The notes beneath the pieces were generated by a model. That model saw only the letters and a program-made list of their open reading frames with translations, was not told where the DNA came from and made no database searches. A DNA stretch of 64,000 nt from assembly GCA_013399875.1 (NCBI GenBank), contig VXAZ01008185.1, forward strand, positions 28,774 through 92,773. Direction: 5' to 3'. This stretch comes from Gymnorhina tibicen. Taxonomy: Eukaryota > Chordata > Aves > Passeriformes > Artamidae. The translations under genes were made by a program, and so were the position numbers. Positions 1 through 12,300 of the stretch are shown here, one piece after another. The stretch's first letter is position 1, and each line of letters begins with the position of its first letter.

Positions 1-704
1 GCAACTATGTCCTTAAAACAAGTAAAAAATACAGACCTTAGTTTATCTGTACCTTTAAATATCAGCTAATGATGAACACATTCTCACCTTTTTGCAGCTC
101 TGGGCAGCCTCTAAGACTTCAGACGGTATCTAATGCAAAGTTTGAACTGGAAAATGCCAATTTGCCTGCTTCATCTACTTAAACTGCACAATAATCAATG
201 ACAGTTGCACGTCAAACTAAGCAATAGCCTCAAGTAACTCTACTACCTCAGTATTGTTTTCTTGAGTGTCTGCCACAGAACTCAGTTGGGATTGATTTGC
301 GACTAAATCGAGTGGCATGGAATAAGGAAAATAAGGTTGGATCTGAACATGCACTAATAGAGGAATGGATTAGTCCATTACTGTGCTGCTTATTTGCATT
401 CATGCTGAAGTTCTGATTTGTTTTTCAAAATAAAGGATTAGCACAATAGCAAAAAAACCACTTGCATAACGTCTCAGTCCTACATTGCACTAGCTAAAAG
501 CCAGTGCTTTACTGCAGTAGGTGGACATTAGGTCTGTAAGACTGCAAATTGTGTTAAGAAAAAATATATGCCGGATCTTTGGCTAGAGACTCTGCTGTTG
601 TGATTGTTCACGGTAGTATGTTTTCAAATAATTAAAGCTGTCAGATACAGGACTCAAACACTTTAGCATGCATCTGTGGTTGGAAGGCTTGTAGATAAGT
701 TAGC

Positions 705-965
705 AAGTTGGAAGTGACCCATAAAGATCATCAAATACAACTCCTTTCTCCTCACAGGACTACCTAAATCTAAATCATATGACTAAGGGCATCATCCAGA
801 AACTAACAAGCTTGGTGCTGTGACCACTTCGCTGGGAAATCTGTTCCACTGACCAACCACCCTCTCAATGAAAAACCTTTTGCTAATGTCCTTTCTGAAC
901 TCCTTATGCAGCTTCATTTCATTTCCTCGTGTCCTAAGTCAACTAAGCAGTCACTAGCATCATCT
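705..965 (-). mobile_element. CR1 LINE 3' fragment
   Basis: Segments such as GTTGGAAGTGACC, GCTTGGTGCTGTGACCACTTC, and the run on failing to meet first-aid-like 3' UTR phrases (CTTATGCAGCTTCATTTCATTTCCTCGTGTCCT) are characteristic of the reverse complement of avian CR1 3' ends. It is degraded, with no coding part. Confidence 0.7.
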
Positions 966-2426
966 AGTGGAATGCCAGTCCAGTAGTATTTCTGTACCTC
1001 TCAGTTTGATTTTGAGAAATTAGAAATTACAAAGCTTTAAGATAAAAACTAAACTGTACAGATTTTTTTGAAGTTGCTTGAAAATCACCTTTGGGTCTTA
1101 CCTGGTGATGAAAGATCAAAGTGCAGGCTTAAGTTGTAAGCCTGTGAGTTTTAGTCCAGCGAGGGAATTTCTAGTGTTGCCTAAACCCCAATTGAACTGG
1201 AATCTCATCTCGATTATGGGTAAAGTCTTTTGGCATAGAGATTCCCTTTGCTGTGAGAGCTATTAATTGTTCCTTGTGCTGATTCAAAACTGCTATAGGC
1301 AACAAAATAGTAGCACAAATCTTCTTTATTTCAATAAGCAAAAGAGTTACCTTAAAAACTTAGTTACTATCAAATATTGTACTACTTACCACACTACAGA
1401 GCTAATCCTGTTGGCTTCATTACAAGCAGAATCAGTTATAAGATTGCAAAATCCCTCCTTTTAGTGTTGACTTAACATAGCTTTACATTTAAATTTGGTA
1501 ACATGTTTTTGACATGAACAATTTAAAACATTCTACAATTCTGACACATTTTGTTCATGCATATTGTGTTCATTTTCTGTAACTATCATTGCTTCCAGCA
1601 AAATCTTATTCTAGCCCAATAAATAAGACAAAAAATAAAGTAATTCATGATAAGCAAAATAATTAAATAGTAGGAGCAGGTTAAAGATCAGCATTCATTT
1701 TTTAAATTAAATTAAAAGTCTGCAGTAGTTACTTAGAAGATTGGCAAGTTTTACAAATAACATCACCAAGCATTTTAGAGAGAAACACAGCTGCATTGGA
1801 ATGGAGTCATTAGGCAATACATTTATTTTGAAGCCAATTAACCTTTTGTCAGAGAAATGTCGGAGCTGTAATGGTTTCAGCAGTGGAGGTCAGCCTGCAA
1901 CAGAGGCACGTATGACAGCGATTACGCTGTCTGACATATGCTGGAGTCTGGGAGTACAGCCGTGGAATGAGGATCTGCCTTCGTTTGTATTCTGCTCTGC
2001 ATTTTCAGGGAGCAGGCAATCTTGACCTATCCATTTAGGTAATTAAAGCTTCTATTTGGAAGTGTCCTGCAGGAAGGTGAAATTTGGGGGAGATAAATGG
2101 CTGCTGCTCACTGTATCCAGCCACTTCCATCATTTGATGGACTGCCTGAAACAGGCTGCATTGCCAAGTCCTCATAAAAATAGAGATGAATTGGGCAGGA
2201 GACAATTCTCTAAGGCAAAGCAACTCTGTCATCTTCCTTTTTGCAGCATATAATTTAATTGTTAGCCAAGGCAGACAGCTGACTCAGGGGCCTTTCTCTA
2301 ATGACTTTCCCACCATCTTCCATTTGCTAAGAAATTATTTCAGTGTATTTACTTGCAAGCTAACTTTGTTTGACAATGAGAGATGTCACTTCAATAATCT
2401 CAGCTGGTTGTCACAGCTCTGCTAGG
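966..2426. other. AT-rich intronic stretch, nothing recognised
   Basis: No repeat family, RNA gene or exon was recognised between the CR1 fragment and the exon 2 donor. Confidence 0.5.
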
Positions 2427-2432
2427 ACTTAC

Positions 2433-2567
2433 CTTCCAGGCGATTTTGTTTCCTACATGACCATGCTCAACAGCAATTGGAAAGTCTCCTCTGTCATAAA
2501 ACTTGCGAAAAGCTGTGCGTTTTGCTGGTCTTTGTTTTACTGATCCTGCAGGTGGGGGCCCTCTTAC
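2433..2567 (-). CDS. PACRG: PACRG coding exon 2
   Basis: This exon encodes residues 53-97 of Parkin co-regulated gene protein, a component of the inner junction between the A and B tubules of ciliary and flagellar doublet microtubules. The translation runs VRGPPPAG ... [15 protein letters not shown] ... GNKIAWK, closely matching the human protein as I remember it (VRGPPAAG, TAFRKFYERGDFPIA, GNKIAWK). It is exactly 45 codons, phase 0 at both ends. The acceptor lies after a pyrimidine tract ending TTTTTAAG (2568-2577 on the minus strand). The donor is AAG|GTAAGT at 2432-2427. The open frame continues in both directions, but those parts are intron. An oddity is that the exon itself begins GTAAGA, so it looks like a splice donor immediately after the acceptor AG. 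The remaining exons lie to the left of the window. Confidence 0.95.
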
Positions 2568-4570
2568 CTTAAAAAGAAAAAAGCCAAACGAAACAAAAAA
2601 CCCCACAGTTTAGTGGTAATATATTTTTAGAAAAAGCCTAAAGCCTGGTTTAAAAAAGATATAAAAGAAGAATAATACTGATCTCCCAAATTATAGTTTG
2701 CTTTCTTCTTTACATGCTACACTTCACTTCTTTGAAAGTACCCTTTGGTAATGATCAACAGGCTTTGTTAATTGCTCCTTTTTTGCCACTTTCAGATTGT
2801 CCCATAAAAACTGGTTATATTTTAAAGTAGATCTCTCCATATCATACAATTTTAAAGCAAAAATAAAACACCAAGAAGGTATTGACATTACATAGTAGAA
2901 GTTGTTGGAAAATTAAGTATTTCTCCTTTTTCTGTTTCTTCCTAGAAGTAATTTGACTTGATTTCCAACGAATATTACTGTTTGCACCTTCCACTGTTTT
3001 TCCCTAGTCATTAGGTAATGAGATTAGGTAATCTCTTTTAGCATATCCCTTCCCCAAATGCTATGGATTTGGCTTTCATATGACTTCTAGTCCTTCAGTA
3101 CTGATGGCTGAAGCATTGGAAAGAATGAAGGTCTTTTGCTCAAACCTCTCTCGTCTGCCTGTGAGGAAATTTGATTTAGCTTCACTTAGTTCCTTATCTG
3201 AGCTGGTTTAGCACATGCCATAGTCTGAATGACAGTCCAATTCCAAAATGCTCATGCTGGAACCTTTTTCTCAGACAAACATGGTAGTAACAGCAACTAA
3301 CAATTGGCACTACGATAACAGAATTTCAAGTACTTATAAGAAATCTATTGTTTAAGCTAATTAACAAAACTAATCTCAAATGCTAAAAGAGACTAAGAGA
3401 GCTAAACTAATCTCAAATGTCCTTGACAACTGATTCTTCACTGAGAAAGCTGTGCATCTGGGATAAAAACTTCCTACAATTCTCTGCATGTTTCTTTTGT
3501 CAAAAATGCTTTTATGATTTGCTAGAATGCATCATTTTCAAAAAAAGGTGAGAGCTTCAATGATCATAAACCATACCCAGTATTTTGTATTGTTCTATTT
3601 GTCTTCAGTGACCCTTAAATTAGTTTCTAGCAGTACAGACATTCAGCTTTCCAGTGAACAGATTGTAAACCTGTTTCATTTGGGCTATTCTGTAATTTAA
3701 CTCTGCTAACTACAGATCTAAATTTGACTTGGCACTTTTTTCCCCCAAAGTGTTTTCACATCATTTTCCACTGGCCAAGGTAGAGAGGTCCACTAGTGAT
3801 ATGCCTACACTGTACTTTCCTAAAAATTGCTTCAAATAGGCCTACTAAACTCTGAGCTATTGTTGCATATTTCTCTCCCTGATAGACCATGTCCAGTGAA
3901 AATAGATTTGATATGCACAGCTGTAACTTTGCTTAGTAAACACATCTGCAGCAGTTGAGAGTAACACTCCAAGAAAAGCATTTCTAACCAATGTAAATAA
4001 ACCTCCACCTGCCTTCTGCAGAGGAACAATTTGTTCTATACCATCAGTATAAGTACTTTCGCTTGTTTTTTTATGGGTTGGTTTTGGTTTTTTTTTCATT
4101 TGAGGCAAGTCTCGGAGTCACTGTGCTCTGAGGCCACTGGAAAAGCACCTCTGTTCTTTTGTATATTTTTCACAAACAGGTCTTTCACACATCCTTTAAA
4201 ACATTATTTTCTGTACAATATTAGAGGTCACTGCTAGATTTTAACTTAAATTATTGATAAAGAATATGTTTTCTTGATTACATGAGATACAACCTGAATT
4301 ATTTCTAGCAGATTATCATAATTAGAGGTAGCTAATGAAATCCCAAATTATATCTTCTCTGATACTGAACATTCTCTTCTTCCCAACTCATGTTAGTAAA
4401 TTTGCTATGAGCCTTTTCCTATTGCACTTTACAAATTTTCTAGAAAATATGTTTATGTTAATTAAATTTCTTCCTATTCTTTATCCAGGAACAAAGATGC
4501 TGGAAGGACTAAAAGTATCTTGGTATCAAACACATTCTGTTGTGCATTGTCCTTACATGAAGCTCCGTCT
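2568..4570. other. Intronic stretch, acceptor side of PACRG intron 1
   Basis: Next to exon 2 there is a pyrimidine-rich tract on the minus strand (2568-2610) that would serve as the acceptor tract. The remainder is AT-rich with no recognised feature. Confidence 0.5.
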
Positions 4571-4574
4571 TAAG

Positions 4575-5000
4575 TAGTATACCTACTATGACCTGCCATC
4601 TCAAGAAAAGGTATGATAGAATTAGAAAAGGTTCAGAAAAGGATAATGACTGAGGGTATGGAATGGCTTTCACAAGAACAGAATAAAGTGGGAAAATGAT
4701 TACTGTGGAGGAATAAAATAAATATCATAAATATAAATAAAATCATGACATTATCCTCAAGGTGATAAGGACAGATTTTCCACTATCACTTTCAGTAAAA
4801 TCATGGGACATTAAAAAAATCTAGTTAGTAAGAAGTTTGGAACAAACAAAAGTACTTATGGATTCATGTAGTAAATAGTGGATTTATGGAACTCCTTGCC
4901 AAAAGTCAGTATTGGAAATACTAAAAGTTCCTGTACATTCAAGCTATGACTGGAAAAGTTGATGAAAAAGAAATCCATTCAGGTTGACTAAATCCTTATT
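4575..5000 (+). mobile_element. Old CR1-type LINE 3' fragment
   Basis: GACCTGCCATCTCAAGAAAAG, GAATTAGAAAAGGTTCAGAAAAGG and GGAACTCCTTGCC resemble the end of ORF2 and the 3' UTR of older CR1 subfamilies (tyrosine/glutamate-rich 'LEKVQKR' region). It is strongly diverged with many indels. No open frame remains. Confidence 0.5.
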
Positions 5001-6079
5001 ATCAGTAATCACAAACACAAAGACTATTATTTTTCATGTGATACAGTCTGTTTGGTAAATCTCTCAGCCTTACATTTGGTCTCTCATGGCGACATCACAC
5101 TGGCATCTCATAGTTATCCATTGATTAACTGCCACAGCAACTATCTTTTCCAGATGATGAGCTCAGTGTTAATAATATATTTTCTTGTCATAGTTTTAAG
5201 TACATTATGTTGTACTTTGTACTACTATAATATTTCATTCCATTTCTATTACACCAGTTCTCAAAGGCTTCCACTTCTGTGTCACACCATAATCTTCATC
5301 TATTTTAATAACAACGCCAAACATTATGTCAACTATAAATTTCATTATACAGTCCTGATTTTTTCAATGAAAATATTAAATAAGGTTATTCCTGAAACCA
5401 AATATAAAGAAGTTCCATTAATAAATTTCATTATCCTATCTCTCATTTCAATATTACATGCCATTATTGTCTCCACTTCAACATGGACTTTTTTACCCTC
5501 CTAACACGTCTTGTACTGTATAACTACCAAAGTACTGGGTATAGCTGGAGAAGTAGCAGCGTACCAAATACTTGAAAATAGTCTCAACAGAGAGAGCTGT
5601 TGTTTTTCCCTTTTTTCTTGTCAGATTGGTCTGCAATAGGTAGAGAGACCTTTAAATACCTGGAAGAGCAACTGACTTCAAAGCAATGAAATGATCGAGA
5701 CAGGAATGAGCCTAACATCTGTCTAGAATAAAGAAGTAGCAGCAATCAGGAAGACAGTGGAACTGTCCCTGCACTGAAGATACAGCAATGTTGCATGACT
5801 GAAGAGTACTTTTGCTCTCCTTTATTTCATGAAGGCAACTTGTTTCATTTGTATCTGACAAACCTAGGTTATGAGACCTTTGCAAGAGAGGCATTGAGCC
5901 AGTACTGCTTACTTTTTGCAAACAGTTTCTTTTCCTTCCAGTCTTCATTACTAGGGAGACCACCACAGAGCACTATTCTCTAATGCAGACACCGCTTTGG
6001 ATCATTCTAGCTGTGCACAGTCTGCCTGAGGAAAAGTTTATGTGTATGATTTCCTCTTTCACTTTTTTGCAATTCCTGA
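5001..6079. other. AT-rich intronic stretch
   Basis: Contains a 150-codon open frame (5052-5504) that is AT-driven and hydrophobic with no family signature, so I do not call it a gene. Nothing else was recognised. Confidence 0.5.
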
Positions 6080-6145
6080 TCTAAGCCTGGACCACATGAT
6101 CTCTATAGGTCTCTCTCAGTTGAGGCTTCTCTGTGATTTTTTGTT
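6080..6145 (+). mobile_element. CR1 3' terminal scrap
   Basis: TGGACCACATGATCTCTATAGG followed by TGAGGCTTCTCTGTGATTT resembles the CR1 3' end (GGAC..GATGATCTC..AGG.CCCTTCC..CTATGATT). It is about 65 bp and degraded. Confidence 0.5.
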
Positions 6146-7243
6146 GCTAAGTGAAATACACAAAAAGTAATCAGACAATGCTTTTCTTTGGTATAATGAG
6201 TTTTGCCTTCTTACATTTTATATTGTTATAATTACTGATAAAAAGGTCATTCTGAAAGTATTCCATTTATTGGAAAAATAGTAACAAATACTATCGTCTT
6301 CAAGCTAATAAAAATGTTTCATTGCAATATAGTGAGAAAGATTAAGATTAGAGTTCCAGTTAATTAAAGGCTAATATTCATGATGGCAAAGTATATGAAG
6401 CAATAAACAGATTCTGAGGTTCGTTAAATGCCAAAGAGAAGCTGAAGAGTTTGATAATTGCAAAACTAATTTATTGTAATTCTATGCCATTGAACTGTGT
6501 GACAAGATAAAAGATACAAGCCATTAAGCAAAAAAGAGAGAAAGACCATATTTCTTTCATTGATTCATGAGCATTGAAAGCCATTTTACCACGTTGCATT
6601 CTCAAACTTTTCAGTGACGGCACATTAGAAAAATGACTAAGAAAAATTATTTGAAGCCAGGTTTAAACAGTGATTAATATTTGAAGACTGAATTTTATAC
6701 ATTTTCTGGGTGTCAAACTCTATGCACACTCAGGGACCTAAACACTTGCCTGTGTAGGACAACTGGCGGATTTGTGAAAACTCTAGTTAGTTGAGCTGTT
6801 TAAGCCAAACAAAAACTGGACTGAGATCCTACTGTTCTTATATAGCAATTCATGTATTATACATAAAAAAAAAGACAAGTGATGTAATCAAATTTAATGG
6901 TTAAAGATATAATTTTTATCAACCCAGATAAATGCATTTAGAAGAAAAAATTACTTCCATTTTTTGTCTGCCAAGATTCTTACAGGAAAACTGGAATTTA
7001 ACTCTAGCCTTTTATGTTTTTTCCTCACAAAAATATGTCATTAAGTTTATTTTTGAAGCTACAGGGATAAAAGTTACATGACCACTCAACAGTCTTACCT
7101 AAAAAGGGCAGTCTTCCTTGAAAATATAATGCCATATTATCACCTTGAAGAATGAAATTTTCAGAAATAAAACCATAAATTCCCATTCTTTGTACTCAAA
7201 CTAAAAAATGTATGTGTACAAAATTGCACTGTATCCACAGATA
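6146..7243. other. AT-rich intronic stretch, nothing recognised
   Basis: No repeat family or exon recognised; only short A and T runs. Confidence 0.45.
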
Positions 7244-7492
7244 CTAACGTAGAGTAAGTTACTAAGTTAGAGTTTACTAACTTAGTAAACTCTCTACTCT
7301 AACTTAAGTAAACTTAAGTTACTACGTTAGAGTTTACTAACTTAGTAAGTTACTAAGTTAGAGTTTACTAACTTAGTAAACTCTCTACTCTAACTTAAGT
7401 AAACTTAAGTTACTACGTTAGAGTTTACTAACTTAGTAAGTTACTAAGTTAGAGTTTACTAACTTAGTCTACTAAGTTAGAGTTTACTAACG
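7244..7492. repeat. 91-bp tandem repeat built of palindromes
   Basis: The same unit begins at 7255, 7346 and 7437 (period 91 bp), giving about 2.6 copies. Each unit is itself made of inverted segments such as AGAGTTTACTAACTTAGTAAA/CTCT and TTAAGTAAACTTAA, so either strand can fold into hairpins. The two full copies look identical by eye, which suggests a recent expansion. Confidence 0.9.
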
Positions 7493-7980
7493 CATGTTGT
7501 CTCAGGGAGATGTAAAGGTGATGGCATTAAGGAAATGTTTGTGTAACCACTGACAGACTCTTTGTCTCATCCTCCTCTTGTACTGGCATTAAACTTGGCT
7601 AATGCAGCATAGTTCAACTGGCAATCCACTTATTTTGGCATTGGAAAGATCAGTGTTCATTTCCTTGTGTACTGGAGCCAGAAGCTGTGGCCAAATCCTA
7701 ATGTCAACTTCAAGCAAAATGCAATATATATGAACTAAGTCAAACTATGCAATGAAAAAATACTCAATCTAGCAGGAATAAAGACCAAATAATATACCTA
7801 GCACTATGCAAGGACATGTTGACATACAAAACTTAATTAGAGCTGTCAACCACAACCTCATAGTGTGATAAAGCTCTTACCTTGGCTAGACAGGCATTGA
7901 CACAACATTGCCTAGGTACAACTCATGCCCAGCGAACAGGTTGAGGTGCAAGAGCTATGAACCACAGTTTGTGCTTTTGG

Positions 7981-8665
7981 TGTGTCCTGGTTTGAGACAA
8001 GCTATTGGGTCAGAGAATTCCTTCAGGGTTTGGCCCATATCCTCCCATTCCCCACACCACTCAGGATTTTCCATGCTTGGGTCAGGTGTCTCATCAGTCA
8101 CCCTGGAAATCTGAGCTCTCATTCTAGACAAGCTACAAACCATACAGAGGAGGCTTACCAGGTAAAATACCAGGAAGGCGGTCTCTTTAACATCCAGGGG
8201 AAACTGAACATTCTCAAAAGATAATGTATCAAATTTAAAGGTGAAGGAGATGAAAGGCTGGGAAACCCCGTCTCCTCCTCCTCCTCTAAAAAACTGGGTG
8301 CAATTACTAATAAACCCCCAAAAAAGGTTACTGAAACTAGGGCTGGGATTAGGACGGAGAAACCACAGATCATACACACTTTGAACAACTGTCAGTACCT
8401 CTGTTAAGTTGTTAAATCATTATCACTGAGCACAGCAAAATAGAAACCTGGATTCGTGCCCCTGCTCTGTAAAAGTTACATACCAGGGACAAAACCGGAG
8501 CAACCTGTGGATAAGCAAACAGGCCTAGGAACGAGAAAGACAGCAGCACCTCAACCCAGAGAGACAATATGAACTCAAGCAACATGGCGACTACTTTACC
8601 CCAACACAAAGTAATTAAAACCAAACCAAAATGTAATTAGTACAGTTTTTTTCACTTTTGTCCGA
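7981..8665 (-). mobile_element. ERVK-like provirus, leader / 5' internal remnant
   Basis: This lies downstream of the primer-binding site on the minus strand and is therefore the 5' internal region of the provirus whose LTR is at 8693-9330. It carries two minus-strand open frames (7955-8377 and 8412-8624) with hydrophobic segments and a run of Glu/Gly codons from a (CTC)n tract at 8270-8287. I recognise no confident gag, pol or env domain. The left end carries a 17-bp motif resembling the LTR's own terminus (7981-7997), so a deletion that removed most of the provirus, or truncation, is likely. It is not intact. Confidence 0.6.
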
Positions 8666-8683
8666 GCCTCACATTGGGCACCA
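8666..8683 (-). other. Retroviral primer-binding site (tRNA-Lys1,2-like)
   Basis: On the minus strand this reads TGGTGCCCAATGTGAGGC. It differs from a tRNA-Lys1,2 primer-binding site at three positions, each a C-to-T or G-to-A change of the kind expected from CpG decay. It starts 9 bases after the LTR end. This supports a class II (beta-retrovirus-like, ERVK) affiliation. Confidence 0.7.
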
Positions 8684-8692
8684 CTAATTATT

Positions 8693-9330
8693 TGTCCCAG
8701 TTTGAGACAAATTCAGAGGATCGTCTGAAATGAACGTCCTCTGATAGACGGCAGGTTACAGCCGCCCCTCCCCCACGAGGTTCGGGAAGAAATTCCTTTA
8801 AGGAAAGTGAAGGAAAAAACCCATTTATTTAACAAACACAGGGGAAAAGAATAATGCTAAATAATAAAACCTCTCTCTGTGGAGAGAAACCTGGGAAGAT
8901 TTTAGAGTCCTTTCTTGGCATGTGGTCTGTCTTTCTCCTCTTTGGAGCTGGGTTGGTATAGGCCCCCTCCAGGCCTCGGTGGAAAGTTCTCCCAGTGAGT
9001 TCTGGTGTTCTGAACAGTTCCAGAAGAGAAGAAGAAGAAAGCCAAAGTCCCAGGAAAAAAAAAACTTAACCCTCTGTCTCTCTCCGGAGAAACAAAGCCC
9101 AAAGCTGGCTGGAAAGCAGGAAGGTGCCTTCCTCTGCTCTGCAGCAGCAGCAGCAACCTCTGTTTTGAATACAGCGCCATTCCACCACCTTCCACCCCCC
9201 TCTCTCTTAAAGGTACAGGGTTCAGGTCTGGGCATAGAGCAGGTGACATGGGATACACATCATAAAGTCACTCCAAGACATGGTGTTAGCACACACACAG
9301 TACATTACATGTTTCTATGCTTGTAACACA
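8693..9330 (-). mobile_element. ERV 5' LTR (ERVK-like)
   Basis: The element starts TGTGTTACAAGC at 9330 and ends GGGACA at 8693 on the minus strand, so it has TG...CA ends. A minus-strand AATAAA lies at 8829-8824 and a primer-binding site follows. No matching 3' LTR was found to the left. The overlapping open frames of 118-136 codons in this GC-richer block are non-genic. Confidence 0.7.
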
Positions 9331-12300
9331 GACAATCCCATCATCAAGATGATATCATCAATAACCTGTGAGAAAACATCAAGACTTTGGCAGTTACCCA
9401 CCAAAACAACAGAACAATAGGATGATAATAGTATTTAGTGACTTAACCACAGAGTTTTGAATAAACACAGTAGCAGTAGTAAAGATTTGGAAACACAAAT
9501 CTTAGCAAGTGTTAACAATCAGAAGCTCAACTGGGCAACCCCAAGAGTGTCTATTCTGACCAGCAATAAGCAACAAAGCCAGTCCTGATCTGTCCTAATT
9601 TACTGATCCTAATTTGATGAAACTGACTTAGGTGGTTAATACATTCTGCAATCATGTTTTGATTTTGCTATGCAGTCATACCAAAAATTGAATGAGAAAC
9701 TTCAAATGACAGGAGAGGCACAGTAAGATGTCCCAGTAGGTACTCCTGAGTTCCATATTAATGCCTTTTATTTAATATCAATATCACAAGCATTCAATAC
9801 CAAAAGAACACGATCCATCAACATGTATCAGATAAAAGCTTTTTATATCCAAAAAGAAAGAGGGAGATATTTCTTCAAATGTGCCACTCTTGATATGCTT
9901 TAAATGGTGCCTAACATCTAATGCTTAAAAACTGCTTCTGGGGCTATTCCACAGATCTGGACAACAGATCAAAGCCCATCTCATAGCTTCAAAAGTCAAA
10001 TTGAGAAAAATCAATTTTATGACCCCCAAATGAAACTACTGATAGGTCAGCAAACATTACAAATGCTTCCAAAGCACTAGAACTTGAAAGAAAAATTAGA
10101 CACGTGATTTTGTACAAAGATACTGTATCTCATTATTGCCTTGAGACACTACAGAAAGTAAGTCATAAGCTGCATGCAGAATTACTCTATTTCACCACCT
10201 CAGAAATGTTGTTTTTGATTGGGAAGAGATAAGCTGTTTCAATAAGACAGATGTGCCTATGTTACAAACTGCTCTACAGCACTTTGTTCTTGGAAGGTCC
10301 TTCATCTCTTATTCTCTGCTGGAATATAGTGTAACTATTTCATATAATTTAGATTTCTCTCCTGATGCTTGCCAAGCAATTTCCTTTGATGCAAAGGGAG
10401 AAGAGTGACAACTGCTAATATATTTCTCTACTAATATATTTCTTTCCTTCCAGTCCAGATATAGTCTTGCTCTGTTAGTTTCACAAAGTTTTCCAGGGTG
10501 TCAATTACACTAAATCTGGAAGCCTTCTAAATTTTTCTTGATAGCTATTTTACTCTATGGAAGGTTTTTTTACTTTCAGTGCTACTGTTGCTGATAAAGG
10601 TATTAACCTGCTAAGATATTTGTCCTTTTTGCAGGGACAGCTGATCAATTGATTTCTTTGATGTTAAATTCAAATCATTCCCTCACAAGAGGAACACTAG
10701 AAGGAAACAAATAGTTTTTAATTCATATTGTATGCAATTGAAAAGCTTTTAACAATCTCTGCTTGTCTGCTTGGCATATAGATAAAAAAAATCTCCCAAG
10801 AAGAGGTAAAATTTTCCTTGGTGAAAGAGTCCATTTTGTGTCATATCAGAAGTCAAACTTTTAGGATGCAAGTGAAAAGGAGCACTCACAGAATATTTCT
10901 TCACAGATGCTGACAGTAGCTGGGTTGTTACTGTGAAGGGACAAATATGTCTTCCACAAGTCATGATGCTCTTACTTTCATAATTTTGTTATTTGAAATG
11001 CTTTTCATATTGGCAAATGCAGGATGAATCACTTTCTGTAGTAACTGATATTCCCCAGATATTTCGTTTCAGTCGCCATAACTATCTAGACTGTTTGCAA
11101 CCCTTTTACTTGAACTATAATTTTTCATATCTAAAAGTAATGCTGAAGTTTTATTACATTGATGTGAATAATTTCAGAACAACTGGAAGGTATACTACTA
11201 AATCTGCATGGAAATATATTAAGCTTGACCAGAACATATGAAATATTTAAATAAAAAACTTTGAACATTTTAGTCTGTAGGATCCTATTACCATTCTATT
11301 TATTGAATATAGCTGTTCCTCATACTGAAGCTCTTAGGCAGCATTTTTAATCCATACAATATGGTTACTGTAGGCTATATCAATCTGCCCCATATTCAGG
11401 GCAGTGAGAATTCTGTCATCTCTTTGAGGTCTAGAAGATACGGGGGACCCTTTTGTTAACTTTAAAAAAAATTCTTTACATAAAGTTATAATCTTCATAC
11501 TTTTTAACACTTTTTAGTCTGGCAATCATATGTTGATATTTGTTAATCATCAATGAAAAGTTTTACATCTATCCAGTGACAAGTCATATGCTTTCTTTTA
11601 GAATAGTTCCATTTATGTGTGCTATGACTTCAGAAATGGCTTAAACTCTATTTAATTACTTTTTTCCTTAAGACCTTTACTGAAGCCCTGCCCCCCCTTT
11701 TTTCTTTCCTGAAACTGCTGAACTTTCTTCAGAAGTATCTGAAAGTAATGTACCGTGAATTTTACCATGATTCTTTAATACACTGTTTGGGAAGGAGTTG
11801 ATAACTGTTTGGACATCATGATGTCTCAGGTGTGTAGTGAAATACAGCTAGATTAACTCTTGTTGAATGTCAAAGCCTGCCGCATTTTTTTCAATCTTAC
11901 TATTGTTTTTTGCGATCCATTATTTCTGTCCTGCTACCAAAAATGCCTTAAAATATCACAAATCTCTCTCTTTTCAGTAAGCTGATTAGATTGGAGAGTA
12001 CTGACAGGGGTTTGGGGCTTTTTTTGCCATTTTGGAGTCTGAGACACAGATTCTTTTTAGCATTGTGATCATTCACTGCCATAGTGAATGGCACTGTCCA
12101 ACTGCTTCAGTTCTAATTTCCTCAGTTTCTTTCTGCATAAGATAATTAGACCTTAAAATGTCACTTCAGCAGCTTGCTAGCCTTCCTGTCCTATATGTGA
12201 TTATAGATTTATCTAGGCATAATTTTTTTCATTATTGCATACATCTTTTATTCCACTTACACTTGAAATAACACAGAAGATTGACCTACGTTTTTCTGTG

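Larger units (their letters stand above)
1..2432 (-). other. PACRG: PACRG intron 2, partial
   Basis: This is intron sequence downstream of exon 2 on the minus strand, starting with the GTAAGT donor at 2432-2427. It contains one degraded CR1 fragment (about 705-965). The rest is AT-rich with no recognisable gene. Short open frames at 1741-2025 and 2035-2253 overlap on both strands and resemble nothing I know. Confidence 0.75.

Noticed and set aside
5052..5504. A 150-codon hydrophobic open frame in PACRG intron 1
   Set aside because: Composition is that of AT-rich random sequence (Ile, Leu, Phe, Tyr, Ser), with no family motif and no promoter context.
7244..7492. CRISPR-like spaced repeat
   Set aside because: The units are contiguous, palindromic and lack unique spacers, in a vertebrate intron.
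8825..9326. Overlapping 118-136-codon frames on both strands
   Set aside because: They lie inside the ERV LTR and have no domain; one includes a CAG-repeat-derived alanine run.
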